Shown here: positions 44,641-55,899 of the stretch, piece after piece
Layout of the letters: each line of letters begins with the position of its first letter
Numbering within the stretch: the stretch's first letter is position 1
Source: Gnetum montanum
Taxonomy: Eukaryota; Streptophyta; Gnetopsida; Gnetales; Gnetaceae
NCBI GenBank assembly: GCA_015680685.1
Contig: MNCI01037953.1
Coordinates: 1,448,774 to 1,512,773 of the forward strand
Reading direction: 5' to 3'
Length of the DNA: 64,000 nucleotides
The notes under the pieces: model-generated
Told to the model about the DNA's origin: nothing
Seen by the model: the letters and a program-made list of their open reading frames with translations, nothing else
The model's database searches: none
Translations under genes and position numbers: made by a program

Positions 44641-44839
44641 CCACAATTCATTTTGGGGTACTTGCATTGTCAATTTTAACTTGATCAATTTTGTTGTGTT
44701 TCTTAGCTATGTTTTGAGATACGAGTGTCTTCTTGAAACTCCACCTTGAATCCTTGTCCTATGTCAACATTGTTAATAGACAAGGGAGTTGCATTATCTT
44801 TGTAAATTATAATCTCACCTCCCTCATAAGGTGGATAAA

Positions 44840-45140
44840 TTTCTTAATGGATTAGGAAAGAGATAGCTCATAGTTTAGCTAACCAATGTCTCCCTAGGAT
44901 TAGGTTGAATACTATTGTCTCTTCCACCATATGGATATTATCTAATGTGGGGAATTATTTCCTAGCTACAAAATCCAACAAATTAAACCTACTCACCTCT
45001 ACACATGACCTATTAAATAATTTAAGCACTAAGGTGGAGGTGTTCTAAATGTGTTCAACTAAGCCCAAACATTCTACGATAGGAAAGGGGATAACATTGG
45101 TGGCTACCCCATCATTTACATATAAATGATGTATCTTATA
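44840..45140 (-). pseudogene. Aspartic protease of X-B
   Basis: On the - strand it reads 'VNDGVATNVIPFPIV' and later 'VFNLILGRHWLAKL', matching the X-A protease. The active-site Asp-Ser/Thr-Gly has become Asn-Asp-Gly. Confidence 0.65.
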
Positions 45141-45900
45141 TTGGCTAACCCTTATCATTATAAACAAGAAAGCTCTTAACACCTCACCACTTTTTGAGTT
45201 GGTCTTTACCTCATTGTCCTAAAATGCTAAATTGGTTAATGCATTTCCTCCTTAGATGAGTGTTTCACTATTACTGTGTGAATAGATTATTGGTTGGTCA
45301 GGGTATCCTCACCAATAGGAATAAAAGTTAACATTTTAACTCAGGCTTCGCAATGAGCACAAGAGGTCATAACTAAGTCATATAAGCTCAACAAGGTGTT
45401 CTTTTGTTTAAGTGAGAGCCTGACCTACACTATGGTAGTGATGAAGTCTTTATCATTGTTGGATGATTTCTCATTCTACCTAGGATTTTTACCTCAAGTT
45501 TTAGCATTTGTTGTTCTGGCCCTTTCCATTTTTCTTCTTGTTTTTTAGCATTCCTAGATTGGCTAATAGATTTGATTTAGACATCATGGGTATTACTGAA
45601 ATTGGAGTAAACTTCAGTGGTCACACTTCCTTTCAGACTTTGAGTTGGTTGATTTCCTTAGTCTTGGGCTTAGGAGATAGTTCCTTGTATTGTTTTGATG
45701 GTGATTTCTTATCATTAAATTGGGAAGAGGCTAAGGCATTGGCCATCATGGAAGAATGTTGCTCAACTTGGGTCATGGGCTTAGTGATGGTTAAGGACAA
45801 GAACACTATAATAAAAAATGTTTCCTTGGGAGGTGTAAGTGGTGTTACCCTTATAACAAAAGGAGTCCTTGAACTTGTAGAAGTTGAAATTCCATTTATC
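45141..45900 (-). pseudogene. Gag-protease linker of X-B
   Basis: Broken frames with Pro- and Lys-rich pieces lie here (for example 45902-45633 with 'FVIRVTPLTPPKETFF', matching the repeats at 1690-1800 in X-A). No domain is recognised. Confidence 0.45.
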
Positions 45901-47587
45901 ACAAGGAGGTACCCTTATCACTAACAACTTCCTAGTAGTTCTAGGATTATCATCAATGTTAAATGTGGATATGGTATAGGGGTTGTCATTAGTGTTTAAG
46001 GGATCCTTATACACTTGCATATGTTTATCTTTGGGTCTAACTAGGTTGGATGTATCTAAGACTAGTCCTCCATCATCTATCATCTTTTGTAAATCATCAT
46101 TTAAAGCTTAGAAAAGATCAATGTCATGGCCAACAAGCTAGTGATAGTGGTAAAACTAGTCTAGCCTAAAGTACTTGGGAATAGGTAGATTATCTTTTAT
46201 GGCTATAGTGAGATCCTTAGCAATCTCACACACATAATCATGTCTTTTATGGGCATTCTCAACTAGCTATTTATATCAGACATGACCACTCTTAAGCAAT
46301 TGATCAAAAAGCTTAAATGATTTCATGGGTAATTTTTTATACTAGAATCAATCCTTTCTTTCAAAGATTGGCCTAGGTGCATTAGAGGTGGTAGCACCTA
46401 ATGTTGATGGTTGAGCGATGGTGATAGGGGCCTTTGGTTGCATTGGTTGCATTGTCTTTGGCCCTTGTGTTGTTTTCATTTCCTTGGCTATGATGGTCAT
46501 GGCTACATGGTTTTGTTTCCCTTTGTTCCTATCCTTTCTCATGTGTTGGTTCTTGCATGTGATGTATGCTGGGTCATTACCAACTTCCACAACATCCTCT
46601 ATGTTTTTGGTTTGAGAAAAGGCTTGGCCAAGTGATCGTGGGTCTAGGTAATATAACTTGAACTTAATGAAATCATTAATTGTTCCCTTAAAGATGGCTA
46701 GAAGATGTGTTTTAGCAATGGATTCAAGTATCTCGTTAAGAAGAGCATTCCATCTTTGTATGAATTTTTAAATAGGTTCAAGAGATTCATGTTTAACTTT
46801 CATCAACTGGTCTAATGTGGTGTTGGGTCTCAATTTATACTTGAAATGATTAAACAATTGTGAAATTAGGTCTTCTACAGAGGTAATACAACCTTTGGGT
46901 AGCACACTGTACTAATCTAAGGCTTTTTCAATGAGAGAATTAGGGAAGACGTGCATCATAGTATGGGGCTAAGCTTGCAACAATAAGCACTCAGAATGGA
47001 AGGTAATGAGATAGGAATTGGGATCTCCCTCATCATTCTACTTGGTGAAATGTGGAATTGATATACTCATAGGAAGATTTACCTATAGAATGATAGGACT
47101 AATGGGATTGTCTTGGTAGAAGTCCATGATTTTAACCATCTAAATTATGCTAGCTTTAAGCAGCCACAACTCTTTGGTGAGGTCTTGGATCATTTGGAAG
47201 GCTTGAACCAAACCATAGAGCATCCCTATGATTTACAAATTTTGAAAAATGGCTATGGAAAAGGTTCGATGACCTGAGGATGTGCTATTCGCATTGGTAT
47301 AGACAAGAGGAACTAGGTAATCATGGTCATTGAAGGATTAAATAAGGAGAATGAGGTTTGAGTTAGAACATGTGAGACAAAAGGGATGAAGGGTGTGTGA
47401 GAGGCTTGTAACACCTAGGGTCCTAAAGAGGGGCTTGTTGGGATGAAGAAAGACGGTGGTGTGAAGGATACCACCAACGATGATCACATAGAACAAGGTT
47501 GGGTTGTGAACGACATTATCAAGAACAAGGATGCAGAATGAGATGCTGATAGAGATTGATGCACCACTACAACAGGTTTTGAGGTGA
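45901..47587 (-). pseudogene. Gag of X-B (main part)
   Basis: On the - strand the gag core reads 'HFTK', 'FHSECLLLQA', 'LISQLFNHFKYKL', 'KFIQRWNALLNEI' and 'LAIFKGTINDFIKFKLYYL' (about 47060-46660). A basic open piece follows (46590-46348, 'RKDRNKGKQNHVAMT'), then 'MIDDGGLVLDTSNLVRP' (46083). Stops are frequent. The N-terminal end continues at 53671 on the far side of element IV. Confidence 0.7.
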
Positions 47588-47592
47588 ACATT
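47588..47592 (+). repeat. Left target-site duplication of element IV
   Basis: AACAT here is repeated at 53667-53671 after the 3' LTR. Confidence 0.8.
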
Positions 47593-48605
47593 TTTGACCT
47601 TTTGATATGTCAAAACCTTAAGAAAAATGGAGAATAAGGATGTCTATGTGGTTGTTGTGTTTGTAGGACAAGAACATGGACAAAGACTCAAGGAAGCATC
47701 AATAAGTACATGGGTGTCTAAGTGAAGACTATAAGAACTCAAGGAACCATGGACAAGTAAAGAAGACTTTAAGCTAAGAAAAGATGCTCCAGTGATCAAG
47801 AGGAAGCCTTGGAATCAAAGTTCAAATGTAGAGAAGACATGTCCATGATGAAGAAGATGTCTTGGTTGAAATGGAGGACACCCAGAGAAGACATATCCCA
47901 GAAACAAGAGGTGTCTTCTCCAAAGAAGACATCTCCTAGAAATAAGAGATGTCTCCCCTAAATGGAAGTTTGATGTCAAGAGATGTCCCAATCTCAAAGA
48001 ATACATCTCCACTAGTTGTTAAATAGCCATTGCATGAATTCTGAGGTGATTTTGGAAACTTTAAGGCTATAAGAAGGCTTCATTCTCTTACAAAGTATGC
48101 AAGTTTTTGAGTAAGCAAGTGTCAACATCAAGTAATCATTGTGCACTTTATTTATGTACCTCATTGTACCATAATTTATACTATTGTAGTGATTATATTG
48201 TACTATGCCTCAAAGTACAAGGAACAACAAATTAGTGGCATTCTTTCCTTGTAATTTTTGTTTCTCTTTCTCTTTGCTCTTCTGGGGTAGATGTGCTTCT
48301 TGTGAGAAGGCATCATCTTTAAGCTTATTGCGACCTACCTGGGTTAAGTGGTTGGTGCATCATCACAAGACTCCAAAGTAAAGGTTGTGAGATCCTTGAA
48401 ATAACATTCTAAGCTTGTAAGGACCTAGCCAGGTTAAGTGGATTTGCAATGACGAATCACTCTGAGGTTGAGCTTAGAGCTTGTACAAGGAGTGGTATCT
48501 TGCAAATCACATTTTGAGAGGAAAAAATTCTAGAGGTGTGCAAGCAATCTACCCTCTGAGTGTAGAGTACCCAAGTTGTGGAACCATGTAGTTTAAGGAT
48601 CCTCA
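47593..48605 (+). repeat. 5' LTR of element IV
   Basis: It matches 52578-53666. The starting TG is mutated to TT and about 60 bases near its 3' end are missing compared with the 3' LTR (after 'gttgtggaacca'). Confidence 0.88.
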
Positions 48606-48607
48606 AG

Positions 48608-48625
48608 TGGTATCAAAGCCTAGTA
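48608..48625 (+). other. Primer-binding site of element IV
   Basis: 'tggtatcaaagcctagta' matches the initiator tRNA-Met complement used by most plant copia elements (TGGTATCAGAGC). Confidence 0.85.
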
Positions 48626-48659
48626 CTCTTGCACTCCACATTAATATCCAAGAGTGAAC

Positions 48660-49140
48660 ATGGAAGGGGTTAGTAACATCAAACACATCTAGACAGAGAG
48701 ACTAATATGCATCATCAATTATTGTGCTCAATTCCTATATCACATTTTTTCCAAAGGTAAATATCTTATTTCCTTCTTTACATTCAGAAATAGAGGAGAC
48801 TATACCTATAAGATTGATAAAACTCATATTTTCCTTGAAGAAAGATATGGGATGTTTTTCCATGAAGTTCTTTCTTTTCAAAATTTATGTATTGATATAA
48901 ATGATGCTTTACATTTCAAGGAAATGAAAATTAAAGTTCTTAATGATGAATGCTTTTATCTCAAGAAAGAGAACTTAGAAATTGAGGTTGAGATTTGAAA
49001 ACTAACCAATGTGATTAAGCATATGAGTAAGAATAAAAAAGGATAGGTGTCTAAGAGATGAGAAAAATGCCAAGAATATTAAATTGTTTCTTTTGTAGAA
49101 AATATGAACATATTTAGGCATATTACTTTCTTAGGATGAA
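48660..49140 (+). pseudogene. Gag remnant of element IV
   Basis: The start 'MEGVSNIKHI' resembles the gag start of element III ('MEGTSYTKPPMFDG'), but most of the core gag domain is missing. The later part, 'ECFYLKKENLEIEVEI', resembles the end of III gag. Confidence 0.5.
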
Positions 49141-49199
49141 ATAGTACACTTGGTGTTTTCAAAAGTAGCCTAGGATATGAACTTTGCATGTTTGAAAAC

Positions 49200-49640
49200 A
49201 AAAAGAAATGAAGCCTAAAAATAACTTGATGGCTCAAATAGCTCTCTTTGATGAAAAAAAAAGTATGTGGTATATTGATAGTGGGTGTTCAAGGCACATG
49301 ACATGTGAAAAATCTTAGTTCATCCACTTCACAGAACAAAATTGCAGAATAGTCATGTTTGGAGAAGACATGGAGGCTCCTATAATAGGTATCATTACCA
49401 TAGGAGGAAAAGGTAAAGGTCATCCAAATTTAAGTAATTTCTTTGTTAATGGATTAAAACACAATATTTTTAATGTTATTCAACTTTTTGATTCAAATTT
49501 AATGTTTCTTTTTCTAAAGAAACTTGTAGAATATAAGATTTAACCACCAAAAAGTGTTGTGATAGAAGGAACTAGAAAAGGAAATGTTTACACCACTGTG
49601 TTTGGAAATAATCCTAACCTTGAATTCAAGTGCTTAGTTA
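49200..49640 (+). pseudogene. Copia protease of element IV
   Basis: 'WYIDSGCSRHMTCE' is the hallmark active site (D-S-G) of copia proteases, followed by 'IGIITIGGKGKG' and 'VNGLKHNIFNVIQL'. An open stretch covers 49355-49543, with stops on both sides. Confidence 0.85.
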
Positions 49641-50340
49641 GTTGTACAGATGATACCTATCTATGGCATAGGAAGCTAGGTCACATAAACAAAGAAATTC
49701 TTTAAACTCTTGTATCTAAAGAAATGGTTTGTGGATTGCCCAAACTCAAAGACTTCAATATAAACACTTGTGAAGCATGCCAAAAATAAAAGCAAACAAG
49801 GGTAAGATTTGGTAAGAAAAATTATATATCTACCTCTTGTTCATTAGATCTACTTCATATGGATGTGGTTGATCGTATTCAAACTCTCAGCTTGGGAAAG
49901 AAAAGATATTTTTTAACTATTGTTAATGATTACTCTCATTTTACTTGGGTTAACTTTTTATATCACAAGGATGAGGTATTTGATCATTTCCTGAGAATTT
50001 GTAACCAAATTTAGAAAGAAAAGGATATGGCATTAAAATTATCAAAAATGACAATGGAGGTGAATTCAAGAATGCAAAATTTGAGCAATTCTATCAAATG
50101 AATGGGATACTCCATCAATTCTCTGCTATAAGAACTCCTCAACAAAATGGTGTAGCTGAATGGAAAAATAGGATCTTGAAGGAGATGGGAAGAACTATAT
50201 TGAGTGATTGGAATATTCATCACTACTGGGTTGAAGCTATCAACATTGCTTGTTATGTCTCCAAAAGAGTTTTGGTAAGAAGATTTACTTCTAAAACCTC
50301 ATACGAATTATGGATTGGTAAAAAAAACCTTTAGTAAGTT
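49640..50340 (+). pseudogene. Copia integrase of element IV
   Basis: The pre-integrase zinc region reads 'LWHRKLGHINKEIL' and 'CEACQK'. The core has 'DLLHMDVVD', 'IIKNDNGGEFKN' and 'TPQQNGVAEWKNRILKEMGR', so D, D and E are all visible. One frameshift lies near 50000 and the last open piece (50098-50334) includes 'YWVEAINIACYVSKR'. Confidence 0.88.
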
Positions 50341-50880
50341 ATTTTCATGCTTTTGGTTCAAAATGTTATATTTTAAATGTAAAGATAATTTAAGGAAATT
50401 TGATTCAAAAGCCAATGAATGTATTTTCTTGGGATATTTGCTAGTTCGCAAGACTTGTATAGTTTTTAATAAGAAAATGAATGCTGCTAAGGAAACCATA
50501 AATGTTAAAGTTGATGATCATGACATTACATCTTCTCAACCTAATGATGAAGTTGTTGCTATTCAAAAACTATCTAGTGTCACACAAGTTCAAGTTGATA
50601 AGAACTCTAAAATAGACAGTGAGCATGAAGAAGAGAAAGAAGATGAATCTGATGAGATTTTTCCTATTCAACCCAAGATGCCTAGACTTAGAAAAAAATT
50701 CACTCTCTCAATGATGTTATTAGAGAAGTTCAAGATGGTATTTGCACTAGAAGTCAAACTAAAGAATTTTGTGCTTATTCAGCTTATCTCTCACAACTTG
50801 AACCTAAAAATTTTAAAGAAGTTGAGGGTGAAGAAGATTAGATCTCTACTTTGCAAGATGAGTTATATCAATTTGCTAGT
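50341..50880 (+). pseudogene. Integrase C-terminal/linker region of element IV
   Basis: The 194-residue open frame (50315-50899) has 'KLFSCFWFKMLYFKCKDNLR' and 'ECIFLGYLL', the typical 'F..FGCKCFI..K..L.KFD.K..E.IFLGY' region of copia pol with altered residues, and then an acidic linker ('EHEEEKEDESDEIFP'). Confidence 0.75.
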
Positions 50881-51480
50881 AATGACGTATGGGAATTAAC
50901 ACCTAGACCAAATCATAAACCCATTATAAGAATAAAATGGGTCTTTAGAAACAAAACTAATGAGAATGGAACTATTATAAACAAAATTAAGCTAAATTAG
51001 TTTCCAAATGATATAATCAACAAGAAGGGATTGATTTTGATGAAACTTTTTCTCCTGTTACTAGACTAGAATGTCCTTTTGGCTTACGCTAGTAGTAGAA
51101 ATATCAAGCTATATCAAATGGATGTGAAAAGTGCCTTTCTAAATGGAACCATACGAGAAGAATTTTATGTTGATCAACCTAAAGGTTTTATAGATCCCAT
51201 CAAGCCTAATCATATTTACAAGCTCAAGAAGACTCTGTATGGTCTTAAAGAAGCTCCTAGAGCCTAGTATAAAAGACTCTCTCAACATCTCATATCAAAT
51301 GGTTTTGAAAGAGGTAAGGTTGATGTCACTTTGTTTCTTAGAAGAGAAGATAGTGACCTTCTTATTATTCAAATTTATGTTGATATTATTTTTGGTGCTA
51401 CTAATGAAACTCTCTGTAAAAAATTTTTATATCTTATGTAGTCTAAATTCAAAATGAACATGATGGGATTTCAAATCAAT
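50880..51480 (+). pseudogene. Copia reverse transcriptase of element IV
   Basis: 'VWELTPRPN' and 'KWVFRNKTNENG' open the domain. 'IKLYQMDVKSAFLNGTIREE' has the first catalytic Asp, and 'LYGLKEAPRA' follows. The active-site YVDD is changed to 'YVDI' ('IQIYVDIIFG' near 51380), which should abolish activity. Stops occur at 50998, 51069 and 51267. Confidence 0.88.
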
Positions 51481-51639
51481 CAATTTGAATAAGGCACCTT
51501 CATTTGTCTACTTAAATTCAATCAATTTGAAACCAGGTACATCAAAGACCTTCTTCTTAAATTCAATCTATCTGATGTTAAGGTAAAGAATACTTTTATG
51601 GCTACAAATTTTAAACTTACCAAGGATGATGAAGGTAAG

Positions 51640-52300
51640 CTTGTTGATCACAAGATTTATAGAGGGATGATAGGTAGTCTACTTTATTTAACTACTAGTA
51701 GATCAAACATTTCTTTAAGTGCTGCAATGTGTGATAGATATTAAGCCACCCCAAAAGAATCTCATTTTAAGGTAGTTAGAAGAATATCTCATTATTTAAA
51801 AGGTTCTATTAACTAGGAACTTTGGTATCCAAAGGACTCTCCTCTTAATCTTGCTAGATATTGTGATGCAAATTGGGCAGGTTGTTCGAATGATCGTTGA
51901 AGCACAAGTAAAAAAAGACGCTTTTCTAGGATAAAGCCTTGTCTCTTGGACTACCAACTTTCTATAGTAGAAGTTGAATATACCTCAACTAGAAGTTGTT
52001 ATGCTCATCTTTTACCGATGAGAGAAATAGTTAAAGACCTAGGCATCTAATCACAATCTACAACTATCTTTTGTGACAACAACAGTGCTATAAATATGAC
52101 CAAAAATCTAGTTCAGCATTCCCTCACCAAACACATTGAAATTAATCATTACTTTATATGTGAACATACTCAATGGGGACACAGAAAACTAGAGTTTATT
52201 TGGAACTACAAATCAACTAGCTAATGCTTCACAAAACCCCTTAATAAATAGTGCTTAACTTCTCTATGTAAAGATATGGGAATAGGACCTTGTCCTATCT
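51640..52300 (+). pseudogene. Copia RNase H of element IV
   Basis: 'GMIGSLLYLTTSRSNISLS' leads in, then 'YCDANWAGCSNDR', 'EVEYTSTRSCYAHLL', 'FCDNNSAINMTKNLVQHS' and 'KHIEINHYFICEH'. These are the standard RNase H landmarks of copia pol, with a few stops. Confidence 0.85.
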
Positions 52301-52563
52301 CATAAGTTCTCTTGCTCTTGTATATTTTTCTTTTTCTCTTAAACATGAAATTAAAAAAAAAATAAAAAACAAAAAACTTGGTCTATTTCTTCTTTCTTGC
52401 ACATTTTTAGGGGGATTTCTGCTCCTCTTTTTTTTTTGCTATTATGCAAAAAGGGAAAGAATTTTTAAGATGTGCTTTCTAATGACTTGGGAAATATTGA
52501 GGATATATGAATTCATGATTTCTAGAGCTTACTAACCCATTTTCTTAGGTTTTGGACATCACC

Positions 52564-52576
52564 AAAAAGGGGGAGA
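52564..52576 (+). other. Polypurine tract of element IV
   Basis: 'aaaaagggggaga' lies one base before the 3' LTR; element III has nearly the same tract. Confidence 0.85.
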
Positions 52577-52577
52577 T

Positions 52578-53666
52578 TGTTGATCTTTTATTATGCCAAA
52601 ACCTTAAGAAAAATGGAGAATAAGGATGTTTGTATGGTTGTTTTGTTTGTAAGATAAAAATATGGACAAGGACTCAAGGAAGCATGGATAAGTACATGGG
52701 TGTCTAAGTGAAGACTACAAGAATTCAAGGGAGCATGGACAAGTAAACAAGACTTCAAGCTAAGAGAAGATGCTTTGGTGATCAAGAGGAAGCCTTGGAA
52801 TCAAGAGTTCAAATGTAGATAAGACATGTCCGTGTGAAGAAGATGTCTTGGTTGAAATGGACACCTAGAGAAGAAATCTCCCAAAAACAAGAGATGTCTT
52901 CTTTCAAGAGAATACATCTCCCATGAAGAGATGTCTCCCCTAAATGGAAGTCTGATGCAAATAGATGTCCCAATCGTAAAGAAGATGCCTCCACTAGCTA
53001 TTAAATATCCGTTGCATGAATTTTGAGGTGATTTTGGAAACTTCAAGGCTATAATAAGACTTCATTCTCTTGCAAATTGTGCAAGCTTTTGAGAAAGCAA
53101 GTGTTAACATCAAGCAATCATGGTATACTTTATCTATGTACCTCATTGTACCATCATTTGTACTATTGTAGTAATTATATTATCTATGCCTCAAAGTACA
53201 AAGACTAGCAAATCAATTACATTCTTTCCTTGTAATTTTTGTTTTTCTTTCTTGTTGCACCATTGGGTTAGATGTGCTTCTTGTGAGAAGGCATCATCTT
53301 TGAATTTGTCAAGACCTAGCTGGGTTGAGTGGTTGGTGCAATCTCACAACACACTAAAGTAGAGCTTAATTTGTAAAGGTTGTGGGATCCTTGAAATCAC
53401 ATTCCAAGCTTGTCAAGACCTAGTTGAGTTGAGTCGATTTGTAGTGACAAATCACTCCAAAGTAGAGCTTATATCTTCTACAAGATGTGGTATCCTTCAA
53501 ATCACATTTTAAGAGGAACAAAGTTTGGAGGTATGCAAGTGATCTACCCTCCGAGTGTGGAGTACCCAAGTTGTGGAACCACATATTTTTGGATGTGATT
53601 TTTGTGACAATTATTTTTTTGGGAAACTTATTCATCCCCTGCCCCTTCTAAGTTTAATGAACCTCA
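52578..53666 (+). repeat. 3' LTR of element IV
   Basis: It starts TGTTGATC and ends CCTCA, and is followed by AACAT. It is longer than the 5' copy near its end. Confidence 0.88.
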
Positions 53667-53671
53667 AACAT

Positions 53672-53887
53672 GGTAGGAAAAAATAGGGTAGAATGAGTAG
53701 CTTGATTTATAGAGGACACAAGAGCTATGTAGCTAGGGATGGTTACTTGTGAAGCTAACTATTGGAAAAGGTTCCCTATGAATCTGTTTAGTTCATGCTC
53801 CACTTCGAACTCATCTTGGTCCTCTTGGTTTTCATCTAAGCTAATCTCCTTACTCACCTCCTCGAGTTCCATTAGTTTTTCTAGCAT
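53672..53887 (-). pseudogene. Gag N-terminal piece of X-B
   Basis: On the - strand an ATG at 53887 begins 'MLEKLMELEEVSKEISLDEN', an acidic helical N-terminus, and continues with a stop to the point of the copia insertion. Removing element IV joins it to the gag at 47587. Confidence 0.5.
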
Positions 53888-54119
53888 GGATGTGTGAAAC
53901 AATGTTATTTTAATATGGTTATAAGGGGAGGGTATATACTCCTTCCCATTTTGATGAATGATCTCAAATAACCATTTACACTCTAATTTTGTGTGTGGAT
54001 GGAGAGGTCAGCTTGTATCTTAGCACAAATGAAGTTAAAATATTTTTCATCAATATTTATTTAAGAAGGGTCTAATCCTATTTATCTAAGGGATTGTATA
54101 TGGCCTACTACAACTAGAT
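53888..54119 (-). other. 5' leader of X-B
   Basis: About 230 bases lie between the probable LTR end (54120, 'tgttggga' on the + strand) and the gag ATG. The bases next to the LTR ('atctagttgtagtaggcc' on the - strand) do not match a primer site I know. Confidence 0.35.
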
Positions 54120-54453
54120 TGTTGGGATTGTAGATACAGACATTATCTTGGTTAGAGGCCATATATGTTATGTTGTGAGGCAAAACAGTGGAGCAGCAAA
54201 GAAGCATAAAAGGTAGTAGAACAAATAATTGGCCAAGTATGGCAAAAGTTTTAAGCCAAGTATGGAAGAGGTTTCAAGGTATTATTTTAATTAATTTTTT
54301 AAAATTTTAACTTTTTATTTTAAGAAACTTGTAAGCCTCATAGCGTATAAAGGAACAATGTGTGAAAGTTTCAACATGTGAAATTGTAGAGCATGTCGAA
54401 GTTTTAGCATGTGAAACTACATAGTGGTGTGCAATTTGATAGACTAAAACTAA
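54120..54453 (-). repeat. Partial X-type LTR left of element III
   Basis: It begins TGTTGGGA on the + strand, like the other X LTRs, and contains the same 'gtgaaactaca' and 'acaatgtgtg' words. It is weakly similar to 37010-37800 and probably forms one LTR with 60733-61065. Confidence 0.4.
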
Positions 54454-55433
54454 GGACCAAGAACTTAGAAGGGGGGTTGAATAAGTTTCCCAAGTTAAAT
54501 AACAAAGATAACTAAAACCACACATAATTTTTACATGGTTCCCCCACTTGGGCACATTTATAATCTAAGGATAAAATCCTTGCACACCTCCAAACTTTGT
54601 TCCTTAAAAATGTGGTTTAGAAGGCACCACAACCTTTACAAATCATGAGCTCTACACTAATGTATTTCATCGCTGTGAACACACTCAACACCGCAAGGTG
54701 CCAATAAGCTCAACAAAGATGCCTTCTTGTAAGAAGCACACCAATCCCATAAGGCTTATACAAAGAGACAAAGAATCAAGGAGAGAGTGTAACTAATTTT
54801 ACTAATTCCTTACAATAAAGCTCTCACCACATACAACAATTCACAAAAGATGAACACAATAAGGAACAAAGCCAATTCACTTGATATACAATAATATGAT
54901 TAATCAATGAATAGTGCTTGTACATTTTCCAAGAATTCCACTTTATTTTATAGCCTTTTAGTTTCCAAAAGGCCTTTAGAATTCATGAAATGGCTAGGAA
55001 ATAGTTAATTGGGATGTCCCATTCAAGGTTGGGATGTCTATCTAAGAACTACTTTTAATTCTGGTGGGACATCCCATAAAATATTTAGATATCTTCCATG
55101 GGACATCTTAGCTGGGATGTTCCAACAACAATTGGGATGTCAGCTATCAATCTGGAACGACTAGCTTGCAAGTGAACTTTGAAATCTAGACCATATCTTT
55201 GATATGTTGACATCTTGGAAAACATTGGATCACCTTCACTTAGCTTGTAGACTCTGTTTTCATCCTAGCTCTCTTCTTGTCATTCCAATTCAACTCTCAT
55301 TTCAACTCTCCTCTTGTTTTGAGGCTCTTACTCAATCATCTTGTTACCTTGTTCTTTTCTTAGCTTTGCAAGATAACAATCATATTCCAAAATTTTCCAT
55401 TCTCTAATGTTTTGACATTTCAAAAGATCAACA
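54454..55433 (-). repeat. 3' LTR of element III
   Basis: It pairs with 59737-60732. On the + strand it ends GATCAACA and starts GGACCAAG, where the partner has TGACCAAG. Confidence 0.88.
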
Positions 55434-55435
55434 AT

Positions 55436-55447
55436 CTTCCCCTTTTT
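55436..55447 (-). other. Polypurine tract of element III
   Basis: On the - strand 'aaaaaggggaag' lies next to the 3' LTR, almost identical to the tract of element IV. Confidence 0.8.
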
Positions 55448-55899
55448 GGTGATGTCCAAAATTTAAGAAAATGGGTTAGAAAATCCATAATACAATGATA
55501 TATAAAAATTACCAACATTCTAAAATATATTCCTATGGTAGTAGAAGAGGCAAATGGAAAAGAATGTATTAGTTAAAAATCTCATATCCATTAATTCTAA
55601 TCACAAGAGATCACATAGGAGAATGATAACATCATGAGCTATTCAAGAACTATCCATCATATATCATAAAAAGAGGGCAAACCAAAGAGGCACATATAGC
55701 CAAAAGCATAACTTTTCTTCAATGTATACTATTCATTGTCTCCAAAGTTAGTAATTGAAATAATCATATAGCATTACCTCATGTATAAACAAACATGTTA
55801 CCATAAGCATAACCATCAAACAACTGTATCATGCCCAAGAATATACATAAACATCACAAAAAATATTTCTTTTTTTGAATAGCATCCAAAAGAAAGGAA

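Larger units (their letters stand above)
47593..53666 (+). mobile_element. Element IV: Ty1/copia LTR retrotransposon
   Basis: The 6.1-kb element has LTRs at 47593-48605 and 52578-53666, an initiator-tRNA-Met primer site, decayed gag, protease, integrase, RT and RNase H in the copia order (integrase before RT), a purine tract and 5-bp duplications. The LTR and tract are related to those of element III. The wording of the domains and the roughly 1-kb LTRs would suit the SIRE/Maximus branch; this is an inference. It is inserted in X-B gag. Frameshifts and stops make it dead. Confidence 0.9.
38146..54119 (-). mobile_element. X-B: gag-protease LTR element with antisense gene, copy B
   Basis: On the - strand the order is short 5' leader, gag (from 53887, split by element IV, to about 45900), protease (45140-44840), AT-rich junction (44640-43793), the antisense gene (38362-43792 on the + strand), purine tract, LTR. 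It matches X-A in reverse. No RT or integrase is found, so it depends on other elements for copying. The right-hand LTR appears to be the fragment 54120-54453 plus 60733-61065, split by element III. Confidence 0.6.
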
